From: Cryobacterium frigoriphilum
GTDB lineage: Bacteria > Actinomycetota > Actinomycetes > Actinomycetales > Microbacteriaceae
Assembly: GCF_004403305.1 (NCBI RefSeq)
Contig: NZ_SOHE01000060.1
Location: 155,712 to 219,711 of the forward strand
Reading direction: 5' to 3'
DNA: 64,000 nucleotides
Made by a program: the position numbers and the translations under genes. The stretch's first letter is position 1. Each line of letters begins with the position of its first letter. The notes under the pieces were generated by a model. It had not been told where the DNA came from. It saw nothing but the letters and a program-made list of their open reading frames with translations, and ran no database searches. Positions 36,230 through 45,371 of this stretch are shown here, in pieces.

Positions 36230-37424
36230 CGGCGGCGAGGCGCCAGAGCGAGGTGACCTCGGCGGCGCGCGCGGCGTGCAGCGGATCGCTCGGGTCAGCG
36301 GCCCGCGGATGCGTCGGGCGGGTGTCGAGGCGCGACACCACGGTCAGCCCCGCGGCGTCGATCAGGTCGAGCAGTGTGCTGCGGGAGCGCAGGCCCAGCC
36401 GTTCGGCGATGTCGGAGATGATCAGCCAGCCCTCACCGTGCGGCAGCAGGTGGTCGGCGAGGCCGCCCAGAAACCCGCGCAGCATGCGACTGTCGGGGTC
36501 GTAGACGGCGTGGTCGGTCGCGGTGACGGCGGAGGCGGGAATCCACGGCGGGTTGCAGACCACGAGGTCGGCCCGGCCGGTCGGAAACAGGTCGGCATCG
36601 ACAACCTCGACGCGGTCGTCGAGGTCGAGGCGGGCGAGGTTGTCGCGGGCGCAGGCGATGGCGCGCGGCGACTGGTCGGTGCCGACAACGTGCGCCACTC
36701 CGCGGCGGGCGAGGATCGCGGCGATCACGCCGGTGCCCGTGCCGATGTCGAAGGCAACCAGGGCGTGTGGCTGCTCCGGCAGCGGAGCCGTCGCGACCAG
36801 GTCGAGGTATTCGCCGCGTACCGGGGAAAACACTCCGTAGTGCGCGTGGATGCGGTCGTCGAGCGCCGGGATGGCCACGCCCTTGCGGCGCCATTCGTGC
36901 GCGCCCACGATGCCGATGAGCTCCCGCAGCGACGTCACCGAGGCCTCTGACGCCTCTGACACCTCCGACGCGTCCGAGGTGTTCGAGGCGTTCGAGGGGG
37001 CGCCCCAGGTCTCGGCGCAGGCCTCGCGCACGTCGGGCGCACGCCGCAAGGCCACGCCCAGGTCGGCGTCGAGGGGCACGAGCAACAGGCCGAGCAACTC
37101 GGCCCGGCGGGCGGCCTCGGTGCGGTGACGCCGAAAGGCCTGGGTGAGGTCGGCGTCCTTCGGGCGACGGCCGCCGTCGATCCTGCGGCCCAGCGCCTGC
37201 AGCAGCTGCCGGGCATTGTGATAATCGCCGCGCCACAGCAGGCCGGTGCCGGCCTTGATCAGGCGCAGGGCGGCATCCGCCGTCAGGGTATCGTCGACGA
37301 CCGCGACCCGGGTCGGAGCCACGAAGCCGCTCTCTGACCGCCAGAGCGCGCTGCGCTCGACGCCGGCCTCGGTCCAGTGGATGCGGGCGGCGCCTGTGGA
37401 CGTGGCGAACGGGGCGGAAGACAT
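36207..37424 (-). CDS. Class I SAM-dependent methyltransferase (NPPW type)
   Basis: A 405-residue enzyme. The SAM loop is FDIGTGTGVIAAILA, with motif II VVGTDQSPRAIACAR and catalytic motif VVCNPPWIPAS. NPPW/NPPY enzymes methylate amide or exocyclic amino groups in proteins, RNA or DNA; a relation to RlmF/PrmC-like enzymes is possible. A serine/glutamate-rich low-complexity linker (NASNTSDASEVSEASEASV) separates an N-terminal region of about 150 residues from the catalytic domain. The exact substrate is unknown. Divergent to the ArsR-type regulator gene. Confidence 0.82.
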   Translation of the reverse strand: MSSAPFATSTGAARIHWTEAGVERSALWRSESGFVAPTRVAVVDDTLTADAALRLIKAGTGLLWRGDYHNARQLLQALGRRIDGGRRPKDADLTQAFRRHRTEAARRAELLGLLLVPLDADLGVALRRAPDVREACAETWGAPSNASNTSDASEVSEASEASVTSLRELIGIVGAHEWRRKGVAIPALDDRIHAHYGVFSPVRGEYLDLVATAPLPEQPHALVAFDIGTGTGVIAAILARRGVAHVVGTDQSPRAIACARDNLARLDLDDRVEVVDADLFPTGRADLVVCNPPWIPASAVTATDHAVYDPDSRMLRGFLGGLADHLLPHGEGWLIISDIAERLGLRSRSTLLDLIDAAGLTVVSRLDTRPTHPRAADPSDPLHAARAAEVTSLWRLAAAVPFDGL

Positions 37425-37469
37425 TTCCCCATTGTCCCTTGACGCGCCGCAAGACTCGATTTATCTCGT

Positions 37470-37505
37470 ATTCAACCGAATGGTTGATCAAGGAGTTGGT
37501 TGAAT
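37470..37505. promoter_or_regulatory. ArsR-type operator with three GGTTG half-sites
   Basis: CAACC-GAAT-GGTTG (37473-37486) is a perfect short palindrome. A further GGTTGAAT (37498-37505) pairs with ATTCAACC at 37470-37477. The cluster ends one base before the ATG of the ArsR-like gene, so autorepression is likely. Confidence 0.65.
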
Positions 37506-37506
37506 A

Positions 37507-37902
37507 ATGGTGGTCGGTTCCGAGCCCGACAACGCGAGCGAGAGCGAGGACGATCGGCTCGACCGGGCCTTCGCGGCCCTGGCCGACCCGATCCGACGAC
37601 GGATGATTGCCCGCCTGAGCCGAGGGCCGGCATCCGTCACCGAGTTGGCCGAGCCCTTTCGCGTATCGACGCAGGCGGTCTCCAAACACATTCAGGTGCT
37701 CGAACAGGCCGGCCTCGTGACCCGCACCCGCGATGCTCAGCGCCGGCCGGTGCATCTGGATGCACACGCCCTCGAAGAGCTCACCGCCTGGATCGACACC
37801 TACCGGCTGATTCATGAACAGCAGTTTCGTCGCCTTGACGGCCTGCTGGCCGCACTGAGTACGATCCCGCAAGAACCGAACCCAAGGAGAAGATCGACAT
37901 GA
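37507..37902 (+). CDS. ArsR-family transcriptional regulator
   Basis: 131 residues with a winged helix: FAALADPIRRRMIARLSRGPASVTELAEPFRVSTQAVSKHIQVLEQAGLV is the classic ArsR/SmtB stretch, cut here only by its own loops. No metal-binding CxC or HxxxH is evident, so this is the metal-free subtype usually paired with an SRPBCC protein. Its stop overlaps the next gene by ATGA. The GGTTG-type operator sits directly upstream, which suggests it represses its own operon. Confidence 0.88.
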   Translation: MVVGSEPDNASESEDDRLDRAFAALADPIRRRMIARLSRGPASVTELAEPFRVSTQAVSKHIQVLEQAGLVTRTRDAQRRPVHLDAHALEELTAWIDTYRLIHEQQFRRLDGLLAALSTIPQEPNPRRRST

Positions 37903-38393
37903 GCACACATCCCCTCACCCTCACCGTTCCCGGCGGCGTTCCGTTCATCGACTGGACGCGCGAGTTCGACGCCCCGATCAGCGCGGTCTACCGCGCGCAC
38001 TCCGACCCTGACCTCGTGAAGCTGTGGCTCGGCCCGGCGGTCTATTCGATGCGCATCGAGGTCTGGGAGCTGCGCACCGGAGGCCGGTTCCGTTTCGTGC
38101 AGAGCGACGGCGCCGAGAGCGAGAGCTACGCCTTCAACGGGGTCTTCCACGTGGCCCGCGAGAACGAGCTGATCATTCAGACCTTTGAGTTCGAGGGCTT
38201 TCCCGACGTGGTCAGCATCGAAACGCTGCGCTTCGAAGACCTCGGCGGCGACCGGACGCGGCTGGTCGGACACAGCACCTACCCGAGCCAGGAGGCCCGC
38301 GACGGCATGGCCCAGAGCGGCATGGAGGGTGGTATGGCTGAGGGTTACGACCGTCTCGACGCCGTGCTCGAAGCCGAGCGCGCCGTTCAGTGA
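37899..38393 (+). CDS. SRPBCC (AHSA1-like) domain protein
   Basis: 164 residues forming one START/Bet v1-like ligand pocket: FDAPISAVYRAHSDPDLVKLWLGP near the start, GGRFRFVQ in the middle and the closing helix EGYDRLDAVLEA. The fold binds hydrophobic ligands. The ArsR-SRPBCC pair is a very common actinobacterial arrangement. The partner probably responds to a small molecule, but none is identified. The stop is seven bases from the convergent oxidoreductase gene. Confidence 0.87.
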   Translation: MSTHPLTLTVPGGVPFIDWTREFDAPISAVYRAHSDPDLVKLWLGPAVYSMRIEVWELRTGGRFRFVQSDGAESESYAFNGVFHVARENELIIQTFEFEGFPDVVSIETLRFEDLGGDRTRLVGHSTYPSQEARDGMAQSGMEGGMAEGYDRLDAVLEAERAVQ

Positions 38394-38400
38394 GCCCGGG

Positions 38401-39393
38401 TCAGCGCAGGGCCGGCATGACCTCCCGCTCAAAAAGCTCGATGCCGGAGCGGTCGTAGGCCGCCTCGGGGAAGTAGTGGATCGCGTAACCCAGCCCGCGG
38501 GCCTGCATGCCGGTCAGGCGCTCCGTGATCTGCTCAGGGGTGCCGACGCCGAGCGCGTCGCCGCTGCGGTACTCGGCCATGAACCCCCGCGCGCCCTCAG
38601 CGCCGAGGTACGGGGTCACGCGCGCTTCGATGGCATCGAGGCGTTCGGCGACCTCGGCCTCGGTCGACCCGATCACGGTGTTGTAGTTGGACGACCGCGT
38701 GATGGCGTCGAAGTCGGTGTCCTGGGCCGCGCAGTGCCCGCGCAGTACCTCACTTTTGTGGCTGAAACCCTCGGGGGAGCCGTCGAAGTTCGTGTACTGC
38801 GCGTGCTGCGCGGCGATGCGCAGGGTGACCTTCTCGCCACCGCCGGCGATCCAGATCGGGATGCCGCCCGGCTGCAGCGGCAGCGGCTGAAAGATGGCAC
38901 CGTTCATCTGGTAGTGCGCGCCATTGAGGGTGGCGGTGCCCGTGCTCCAGGCCTGCTTCATGATCTGCACGCCCTCATCGAGGCGCGCGAGGCGCTCGCC
39001 GGCCCGGGGAAATCCGTAGCCGTAGGCGCGCCATTCGTGCTCGTACCAACCGGCCCCGATGCCCATCTCGACGCGACCACCCGAGATGATGTCGGCCGTC
39101 GTGGCGACCTTGGCGAGATATCCGGGGTTGCGGTAGCTCATGCAGGTGCACATCTGACCGAGGCGCACGCGGCTGGTCGTCGCGGCGAACGCCGCGATGA
39201 GCGACCACGCCTCGTGGGTGGCCTGCTCGCTCGGCACCGGTACGGTGTGGAAGTGGTCGTAGACCCAGATCGATTCCCATTCGGCGGCATCGGCATGGGC
39301 GGCCAGACCGCTCATCGCCGCCCACTGCGCGGCCGGCTCAATGCCGACCAGATCGTGACGCCAACCCTGGGGAACGAACAGTCCGAATCTCAT
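38401..39393 (-). CDS. LLM-class F420-dependent oxidoreductase
   Basis: A 330-residue luciferase-like TIM barrel. Characteristic regions are MRFGLFVPQGWRHDLVG, SIWVYDHFHTVP, RVRLGQMCTCMSYRNPGYLAK, GRVEMGIGAGWYEHEWRAYG and PIWIAGGGEKVTLRIAA. This subgroup in actinobacteria normally uses F420 and sometimes FMN. Its substrate is unknown. It is a single gene convergent with the SRPBCC gene. Confidence 0.87.
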   Translation of the reverse strand: MRFGLFVPQGWRHDLVGIEPAAQWAAMSGLAAHADAAEWESIWVYDHFHTVPVPSEQATHEAWSLIAAFAATTSRVRLGQMCTCMSYRNPGYLAKVATTADIISGGRVEMGIGAGWYEHEWRAYGYGFPRAGERLARLDEGVQIMKQAWSTGTATLNGAHYQMNGAIFQPLPLQPGGIPIWIAGGGEKVTLRIAAQHAQYTNFDGSPEGFSHKSEVLRGHCAAQDTDFDAITRSSNYNTVIGSTEAEVAERLDAIEARVTPYLGAEGARGFMAEYRSGDALGVGTPEQITERLTGMQARGLGYAIHYFPEAAYDRSGIELFEREVMPALR

Positions 39394-39533
39394 GACTCGA
39401 GCCTACGGGCCGGCCTCTGGCCTCGCGCGCACGGTCGTGCGTTCGTGCGGCCGGTCACTCCGACTACGATTTGACTACCGGGCTTGTCTGCCCGGGCCAC
39501 AGATCCAGAGTTTTCCAAGCCAGAAGAGGTCAC

Positions 39534-39929
39534 GTGAGCGGGCTCGAATTCGCCGGCATCATTAGCGAAATCCTTACGCTCATCGGTCTTTTCGTGGGTG
39601 GCTCCCTCTACGCTGTCGGCCTCTCGGTGCGGGGCATCAGCGGTCGCTGGGTGCGAACGGATGCGGTGATCGCCGCGGCACTGCCGACCCACGTCATCCG
39701 CTGGTACGACCACGAAGGCGATGTGCACGAACGACCCGCCGACACGCATGAAACCCACGAGCTGGCGCCCGGCGAAGACGTGCTGGTCTGGTTTCGGCGG
39801 CGCTCGCCGGATCGGTGCCGCACCCACGACCCGGCCCTCGACGGCAAGGCCTTTCGGGTGATCGGACTCGTGTTGCTCGGTATCGGTGTGGCCGCCGCCG
39901 TGCTCGGCATCGTGCTGATGTTTCTCTGA
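39534..39929 (+). CDS. Two-helix membrane protein, DUF3592-like
   Basis: 131 residues. One hydrophobic helix lies near each end (IISEILTLIGLFVGGSLYAVG and VIGLVLLGIGVAAAVLGIVL), with an extracytoplasmic domain of about 70 residues between that holds several histidines and VIRWYDHEGDVHERPA. The size and layout fit DUF3592 proteins. The GTG at 39534 follows AGAAGAGGT. Function unknown. Confidence 0.6.
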   Translation: MSGLEFAGIISEILTLIGLFVGGSLYAVGLSVRGISGRWVRTDAVIAAALPTHVIRWYDHEGDVHERPADTHETHELAPGEDVLVWFRRRSPDRCRTHDPALDGKAFRVIGLVLLGIGVAAAVLGIVLMFL

Positions 39930-39957
39930 ACTGCGCTGCGCTGCGCGGCTGGGGCTC

Positions 39958-39990
39958 CGCACGCCCGGCTACACGGCTACACGGCTACAC
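39958..39990. repeat. Short tandem repeat CGGCTACAC
   Basis: Three head-to-tail copies of the 9-mer CGGCTACAC lie between two convergent genes and run into the last codons of the antiporter gene. Confidence 0.6.
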
Positions 39991-41151
39991 GGCCGGAGCG
40001 GATGGCGGCGGGTCGGCCGGCAGAAAACGCGGATTGTCGGCCGCTCGGGCGCTGCTCGCCGAGGCCACGATGATCGTGATGAGCGCGCCCAGAATCAGCG
40101 CCGCGGCCTCGCCCGGCAGCAGCAGGTTCGACGCAGTGCCGATCGCGACCGCGGCCACGGGCACGCCGAGCTGCCCGGCGGAGAGCAGCCCGAGTGTCAG
40201 CGGCAGGCGTGCCAACCGGGCGCTGGCGTGGGTGATCAGAGCGCCGACGCCGAGGGTGAGGCCGAGCACGATCATCTGCGGGTGGCCGGCGAGGTCGCGC
40301 AGGTTGAGCGAGGCGCCGAGCCAGACGAAGAACAGCGGACCGAGAAACCCGTCGGCGAGGGCGAACAGCTGGCGGGCCAGCCTGCGCGGCTCACCGACGG
40401 CGGCGACCGCCAGCCCGAAGGCAAAGCCGGCGAGCATGATCGACACCTGGGTGTAGACGGCGAGGGCGGCGAGAGCGAAGAGAATGGCCAGCTGGATACG
40501 CAGCTCGAGCGCGAATTTGCGGGCGGACGACAGTCGGTGCATCCGTAGCCGGGCGCCGGTGAGTTCCAGGCGTCGCAGCAACAGGTACAGCAGCACGGCG
40601 GCCGCGAGCACGAGCACCGCCCCGAGGGCCGAGCGGCCGGCATTGGGCGGGTCGATCGCGAGCGGCAGGGTGACGATCGCCGCGATGTCGGCGATGGCCA
40701 CCTGCGCGGTCATCGCCAGTATCTGAGGCCCGCCGAGGCGCAGCGAGTCCACGATCGGCAGCACGAGCGCCGCCGACGACGAGGCGAGCAGCACGATGTA
40801 GAGCGGTGCATGGCCGGTGCCGAAGACGAACGCCGTGCCCGCCCCGAGGGCCACCGCGACGAGAGCGACCCCGCCGGCCCTGACCGCTCCGTGACCCAGG
40901 GCCGAGCGGATCGCCTCGTCGCGAATGGGAACATGGCTTCCGGCGACGAACATGATCAGGGCGAACCCGACATTGGCGAGCAGGGTGAAGGTGGGGTCGC
41001 CGGCGTCGACCAGGTTGAAGCCGGTCTGGCCGATCAGCACTCCGGCGAGCAACTGGCCGACGACGACCGGCAGCCGCCACCGTCGCGGCAGCGCGAGCAG
41101 CGGGCCGAGCAGCGCCACGACCGAGATGAGCGCCAAGGCCTGGAACGTCAC
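39985..41151 (-). CDS. CPA2-family cation/proton antiporter
   Basis: A 388-residue membrane protein with about 12 helices. Signature stretches are VVVGQLLAGVLIGQTGFN near the start, ANVGFALIMFVAGSHVP, ASSSAALVLPIVDSL, VAIADIAAIVTLPLAI and PLFFVWLGASLNLRDL. These match the Na+/H+ or K+/H+ exchanger domain of KefB/GerN. No RCK/TrkA-N domain follows, so regulation by nucleotide is not expected from this chain. It is followed, 104 bases after the Acs stop, by a small convergent membrane protein gene. Confidence 0.88.
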   Translation of the reverse strand: MTFQALALISVVALLGPLLALPRRWRLPVVVGQLLAGVLIGQTGFNLVDAGDPTFTLLANVGFALIMFVAGSHVPIRDEAIRSALGHGAVRAGGVALVAVALGAGTAFVFGTGHAPLYIVLLASSSAALVLPIVDSLRLGGPQILAMTAQVAIADIAAIVTLPLAIDPPNAGRSALGAVLVLAAAVLLYLLLRRLELTGARLRMHRLSSARKFALELRIQLAILFALAALAVYTQVSIMLAGFAFGLAVAAVGEPRRLARQLFALADGFLGPLFFVWLGASLNLRDLAGHPQMIVLGLTLGVGALITHASARLARLPLTLGLLSAGQLGVPVAAVAIGTASNLLLPGEAAALILGALITIIVASASSARAADNPRFLPADPPPSAPAV

Positions 41152-41255
41152 CGGGGCACCCCACGGCCGGGGCCGGGCTGCCCGGCGGCGCGCCGCATCC
41201 GCTTCACACTGCTGTGCGGCATGCTGACCCCTTCTAGGTCGAGCGTAGTCCCGAC

Positions 41256-43373
41256 TCAGGCCTGGGCTGCGCGCACGATCTCAGCGATGCGGCGCGGAGC
41301 GGAATCGTCCTGCAGCGACGAGACGTCGCCGAGCGGGCGGCCGTCGACGATGTCGCCGAGCAGGCGCCGCATGATCTTGCCCGAGCGGGTCTTCGGCAGG
41401 TCGGGCACGATGAAGACGTCGCGGGGCTTGGCGATCGCACCGATCTCGTGGGTGATGTGGGCGCGCAGCACCGGGGCGAGTTCGGCCGCGGCGGCAAGCC
41501 AGGCGGCGACGTCGTGCTCGGTCTCGGGCGCCGTGGCGGGAATCACGAACGCCGCGATGCCCTCGCCGGTCGTCGCGTCGGCCACTCCGACGACGCCGGC
41601 TTCGCCCACGAGCGGATGCGCCACCAGGGCGGATTCAATCTCGATCGTCGACAGGCGGTGGCCAGAGACGTTGATCACGTCGTCGACCCGGCCGAGAAGC
41701 CAAATGTCACCGTCTTCGTCGTACTTCGCGCCGTCGCCCGAGAAGAAGTAGCCCTGATCGGCGAATTTAGCCCAGTAGGAGTCGCGGTAGCGTTCGGGGT
41801 CGCCCCAGACCGTGCGGGCCACGCCCGGCCACATGCCGTCGATCACGAGGTAGCCGCCGGAGCCGAAAGGCACCTGCCGGCCGGCATCGTCGACGACGAG
41901 GGTCGAGAGACCGGGGATGGCCCGCAGGGCCGATCCGGGCTTGAGGGTGCTCACGCCGGGCAGCGGCGACATGATCGTCGCACCGGTCTCTGACTGCCAC
42001 CAGGTATCGACGATCGGCGCCGTACCGGCACCGATATTATCGCGGAACCAGACCCAGGCCTCGGGGTTGATGGCCTCGCCGACCGAGCCGAGCAGGCGGA
42101 TGCTCGACAGGTCGTACTCGGCGGGCAGCCCCTCGGGGAACCAGGTCATGAACGTGCGAATCAGGGTCGGCGCCGTGTAATAGGTCGTGACACCGTAGCG
42201 CTCGATGATTTCGAGGTGCCGCGCCGGGTGCGGGGTGTTCGGGGTTCCCTCGTAGAGGACCGAGGTGGTGCCGTTTGAGAGCGGTCCGTAATGTACGTAG
42301 CTGTGCGCGGTGACCCAGGCCAGGTCGGCGGTGCACCAGTGCACGTCGCTCGCCTTGGCGTCGAAGACGGCCCAGTGGCTCCAGCTCGCGTGCACGAGGT
42401 AGCCGCCGCTCGTGTGCACGAGGCCCTTCGGCTTGCCGGTGGTGCCCGAGGTGTAGATGATGAACAGCGGGGTTTCGGCGTCGAAGAATTCGGGCTCGTG
42501 GGTTTCGGAGGCGACATCGACCGTGTCGTGCCACCAGACGTCGCGGCCCGGGGTCCAGGGGATGTCGGGGGTCGCGTCGCCGGTGCGGCGCACCACGAGT
42601 ACGTGCTCGACCGAGTCGACGCCGGCGACGGCCTCATCGGCGGCGGCCTTGACGGGCACGGCCTTGCCGCGGCGGTACTGGCCGTCGGTCGTGACGAGCA
42701 GCTTGGCGCCGGTGTCTTCGACCCGAAAGCGCAGCGCCTCGGCCGAGAATCCCCCGAAGACGAGCGAGTGGATCGCGCCGATGCGGGCGATCGCGAGGGT
42801 GATGATGATGGTCTCGGGAATGACCGGCAGGTACAGCACGACCCGGTCGCCCTGCACGATTCCCAGCGCGGTCAAGGCATTTGCGGCCTTTTTGACCTCG
42901 ATCTCGAGGTCGGCGTAGGTGATCGTGCGGCGGTCGCCGGGTTCGCCCTCGAAGTAGAATGCGACCTTGGAACCGTTGCCGGCCGCGACGTGCCGGTCAA
43001 CGCAGTTCACGGCGACGTTGAGCTTGCCGCCGGCGAACCACTCCGCGCGCGGCACCGAGAGCTCGCCGTCTGGGCCGGTGACGGCTGGCTGCCAGGTGTG
43101 GTCGGTGTGCCAGGGCTCGGCCCAATCGAGCCGGGCCGCCTGCTCCGTCCAGAAAGCGATCGGATCGGCCGCCGCGCGCTCCCACTCGCTCGCGTCGACG
43201 TTGGCCTGGGCAGCAAAGGCGGCCGGGGCCGGGTAACGGCGGTGCTCGGTGGACAGGTTGCGGATGGTGTGTTCGGTGAGGTCGGGGTGGGTGCTCGCGT
43301 CGTTCTCGTTCTCGTTCTCGTTCTCGTTCTCGTTCTCAGTGCTGGTGCTGGTGCTGGTGCTCATGGTGTTCAT
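41256..43373 (-). CDS. acs: Acetyl-CoA synthetase (AMP-forming)
   Basis: A 705-residue enzyme making acetyl-CoA from acetate, ATP and CoA. Motifs are IIYTSGTTGKPKGLVHTSGG, VHWCTADLAWVTAHSY, DTWWQSETGATIMSPLPG, YFFSGDGAKYDEDGDIW and the acetylatable lysine in KTRSGKIMRRLL. The start at 43373 is set by an ATGA overlap with the ABC permease gene, implying coupled translation. The N-terminus is simple sequence: serine/threonine alternation, then six Glu-Asn pairs from a hexanucleotide repeat (43301-43336). This extension is absent from usual Acs proteins (about 650 residues). Its place in a sulfonate-type transport operon is unusual. Confidence 0.94.
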   Translation of the reverse strand: MNTMSTSTSTSTENENENENENENDASTHPDLTEHTIRNLSTEHRRYPAPAAFAAQANVDASEWERAAADPIAFWTEQAARLDWAEPWHTDHTWQPAVTGPDGELSVPRAEWFAGGKLNVAVNCVDRHVAAGNGSKVAFYFEGEPGDRRTITYADLEIEVKKAANALTALGIVQGDRVVLYLPVIPETIIITLAIARIGAIHSLVFGGFSAEALRFRVEDTGAKLLVTTDGQYRRGKAVPVKAAADEAVAGVDSVEHVLVVRRTGDATPDIPWTPGRDVWWHDTVDVASETHEPEFFDAETPLFIIYTSGTTGKPKGLVHTSGGYLVHASWSHWAVFDAKASDVHWCTADLAWVTAHSYVHYGPLSNGTTSVLYEGTPNTPHPARHLEIIERYGVTTYYTAPTLIRTFMTWFPEGLPAEYDLSSIRLLGSVGEAINPEAWVWFRDNIGAGTAPIVDTWWQSETGATIMSPLPGVSTLKPGSALRAIPGLSTLVVDDAGRQVPFGSGGYLVIDGMWPGVARTVWGDPERYRDSYWAKFADQGYFFSGDGAKYDEDGDIWLLGRVDDVINVSGHRLSTIEIESALVAHPLVGEAGVVGVADATTGEGIAAFVIPATAPETEHDVAAWLAAAAELAPVLRAHITHEIGAIAKPRDVFIVPDLPKTRSGKIMRRLLGDIVDGRPLGDVSSLQDDSAPRRIAEIVRAAQA
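43301..43362. repeat. Hexanucleotide microsatellite in the acs start region
   Basis: Six perfect CGTTCT units (43301-43336) encode six Glu-Asn pairs on the minus strand. A GTGCTG-type run (43339-43362) encodes Ser-Thr pairs. Gain or loss of units keeps the frame and only changes the N-terminal length. Confidence 0.85.
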
Positions 43374-44203
43374 GCCCACTTCTTATTGGCCCATTTTTCG
43401 AATATGCCGACAACGGCATCCGTTATTTTGCCGATCACGGCCAGCAGAACGATGGCGAGAATGATGCGGTCGATGCGCCCGTTGCCGCCCGATTCCGAGA
43501 GCAGAAATCCGAGGCCCATCGAGGCACCGAGCAGTTCGGCCGCGACGAGAAAAAGCCAGGCCTGCACGAGGGCGAGCCGCAGGCCCGAGATCACCGAGGG
43601 AATCACGGCGGGCAACTGCACGGCCGTGAACAGACGGATGCCGCCCAGACCGAACGCGCGCCCGGCCTCGACGAGCTGCTGGTCGACGTGGCGCAGCGCC
43701 AGCGACACGGTCGTGTACACCGGAAAGAACGCGCCAATGGCCACGAGCGTGATCTTGGGCTGTTCGCCGAAACCGAGCCAGAGCAGCAGCAGCGGCACCC
43801 AGGCCAGTGAGGGCACGGCGCGAATGGCGCCCAGCGTCGGGGCGAGCAGCACGTTGGCGCTGCGCGAGAGCCCGACGAGGGCGCCGGCGGCAACGCCGAG
43901 CGAGGCGCCGATCGCGAAGCCGATGAGAACCCGCTGGGTGGAGATGGCCACGTACAGCGTGAGCAGGCCCCGCTCCGAGAGGTCGACCGCGGCGAGCAGC
44001 ACCATGGCCGGTGAGGGCAGCTGCGTCACGCTGACCAGGCCGAGCGTGATGCTCAGCTGCCAGACGAGCAGAATGGCCAGTGGCAGCAGCGCGCCGCCGA
44101 GAATGACCGGTCCGCGACGGGAGGTCCACGCCGCGCGGCGGGCGGGCCGCGCGGTGTGCGCGGTGCCGGGCGTGGCCGGCGCCGCAATCGGGGTCTGCGT
44201 CAC
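43370..44203 (-). CDS. ABC transporter permease, SsuC/TauC-like
   Basis: A 277-residue inner-membrane permease with six or so helices. The EAA loop is EAGRAFGLGGIRLFTAVQLPAVIPSVISGLRLAL. It belongs to the family importing aliphatic sulfonates, taurine, nitrate or related ligands. It is the third gene of the transporter run (ATPase, binding protein, permease), and its stop overlaps the acs start. Confidence 0.88.
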   Translation of the reverse strand: MTQTPIAAPATPGTAHTARPARRAAWTSRRGPVILGGALLPLAILLVWQLSITLGLVSVTQLPSPAMVLLAAVDLSERGLLTLYVAISTQRVLIGFAIGASLGVAAGALVGLSRSANVLLAPTLGAIRAVPSLAWVPLLLLWLGFGEQPKITLVAIGAFFPVYTTVSLALRHVDQQLVEAGRAFGLGGIRLFTAVQLPAVIPSVISGLRLALVQAWLFLVAAELLGASMGLGFLLSESGGNGRIDRIILAIVLLAVIGKITDAVVGIFEKWANKKWA

Positions 44204-44275
44204 GGTGGTGTCCTTCTCTCTTCCCGGGGCTGGGCTCGAGGGTGCCGGTCTGGGTGGTGGTCGACGAGCTGGTGG

Positions 44276-45322
44276 CTAGTCGCTGACGACCGTCGGGTCG
44301 GCCTTGGTCGCGAACGTGTCGTTGATGATGGTGTCGAGTGCCTCATCGACCATGTCCTGGCTCGGCACGTCGCCGATTTCGACGAAGGTCGGGCCGATCT
44401 TCTCGAGCACCGTGAGCTGAGCGTCGCCGGGAACGTTGTCGACGTCGAGGTTGGTGCGTTCGGTGATGACCGTTGTGGCGATGGCGAGGTCGATACCCGC
44501 GACGTCGGCCAGAATCTGGGCGGTCTCTTCGGGGTTCTCGAGCGCCCAGGCGCGGGCGTGCTCGTAGACGTTCACGACGGTCTGGGCCACATCGGGCTTC
44601 TCGGCGATGAAGGCCTCGGTGGCGTTGAGAAAGCCATAGCTGTTGAAGTCAACCTCGCGGTAGAACAGCTCGGCTCCGGCCCCTTCGGCGGCGCCCATGA
44701 TCGGGTCGAGTCCGGCCCAGGCGTCGACGGATCCGCTCTGCAGGGCGGACCATCCGTCGGCGTGCTGCAGATTCTGGATGGTGACGTCGTCCTGGCTGAG
44801 CCCCTCGGCCTCAAGGGCCTGCAGCAGAAAGAAGTAGGGGTCGGTTCCGAGGGTCGCGGCGACCTGCTTGCCGGCGAGGTCGGCGACGGAGGTGACCTCC
44901 GAGCCGTCGGCGGCGACGAGCGCGGCCCACTCGGGCTGGGAGTAGATGTCGATGACCTGAATGGGCGATCCGTTGGACCGGTGCAGCAGCGCTGCGGAGC
45001 CCGCGGTCGAACCCACGTCGATGGCGCCGGCCCGCAGGGCCTCGTTGGCCTTGTTCGAGCCGGCCGACTGGATCCAGTTCACGGTGATGTCCTGCTCGGC
45101 GAGGGCATCTTCGAGCCAGCCCTTCTCCTTGATCACGAGCGAGAGCGGGTTGTAGGTCGCGAAGTCGATGTTGAGCTCGCCGCCGGTGGTGACGGTGGCG
45201 TCGCCGGTGGAGGCGGCGGCACCCTGCGCCGGGGCGTTCTCGCCGGCCACGCAGCCGGTCAGCAGCAGGGCGGCCGCGGCGGCGCCGGCGATGAGGGCAG
45301 CGGAAATGCGTCGGTTGGTCAT
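44276..45322 (-). CDS. ABC substrate-binding lipoprotein, SsuA/nitrate/taurine type
   Basis: 348 residues. Lipobox LTGC at C24, then a periplasmic-binding-protein fold of the NMT1/SsuA group: GGELNIDFATYNPLSLVIKE, AGSNKANEALRAGAIDVGSTAGSAAL and GKQVAATLGTDPYFFL. Ligands of this group are sulfonates, taurine, thiamine precursors or nitrate. The ATG at 45322 is chosen by the signal peptide; the much longer open frame upstream is rejected. It lies between the ATPase and permease genes. Confidence 0.88.
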   Translation of the reverse strand: MTNRRISAALIAGAAAAALLLTGCVAGENAPAQGAAASTGDATVTTGGELNIDFATYNPLSLVIKEKGWLEDALAEQDITVNWIQSAGSNKANEALRAGAIDVGSTAGSAALLHRSNGSPIQVIDIYSQPEWAALVAADGSEVTSVADLAGKQVAATLGTDPYFFLLQALEAEGLSQDDVTIQNLQHADGWSALQSGSVDAWAGLDPIMGAAEGAGAELFYREVDFNSYGFLNATEAFIAEKPDVAQTVVNVYEHARAWALENPEETAQILADVAGIDLAIATTVITERTNLDVDNVPGDAQLTVLEKIGPTFVEIGDVPSQDMVDEALDTIINDTFATKADPTVVSD

Positions 45323-45371
45323 GATTTTCTCTCTGGCTGTGGGGTCGGGCGGCCGGGAAGGCGGGGAAGGG

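Noticed and set aside
43301..43336. ON/OFF phase variation of acs
   Set aside because: The unit is six bases long, so changes in number never shift the frame; only length variation is possible.
42291..44279. 662-residue plus-strand open frame across acs and the permease
   Set aside because: It runs opposite two recognisable genes and through a microsatellite; no domain is visible.
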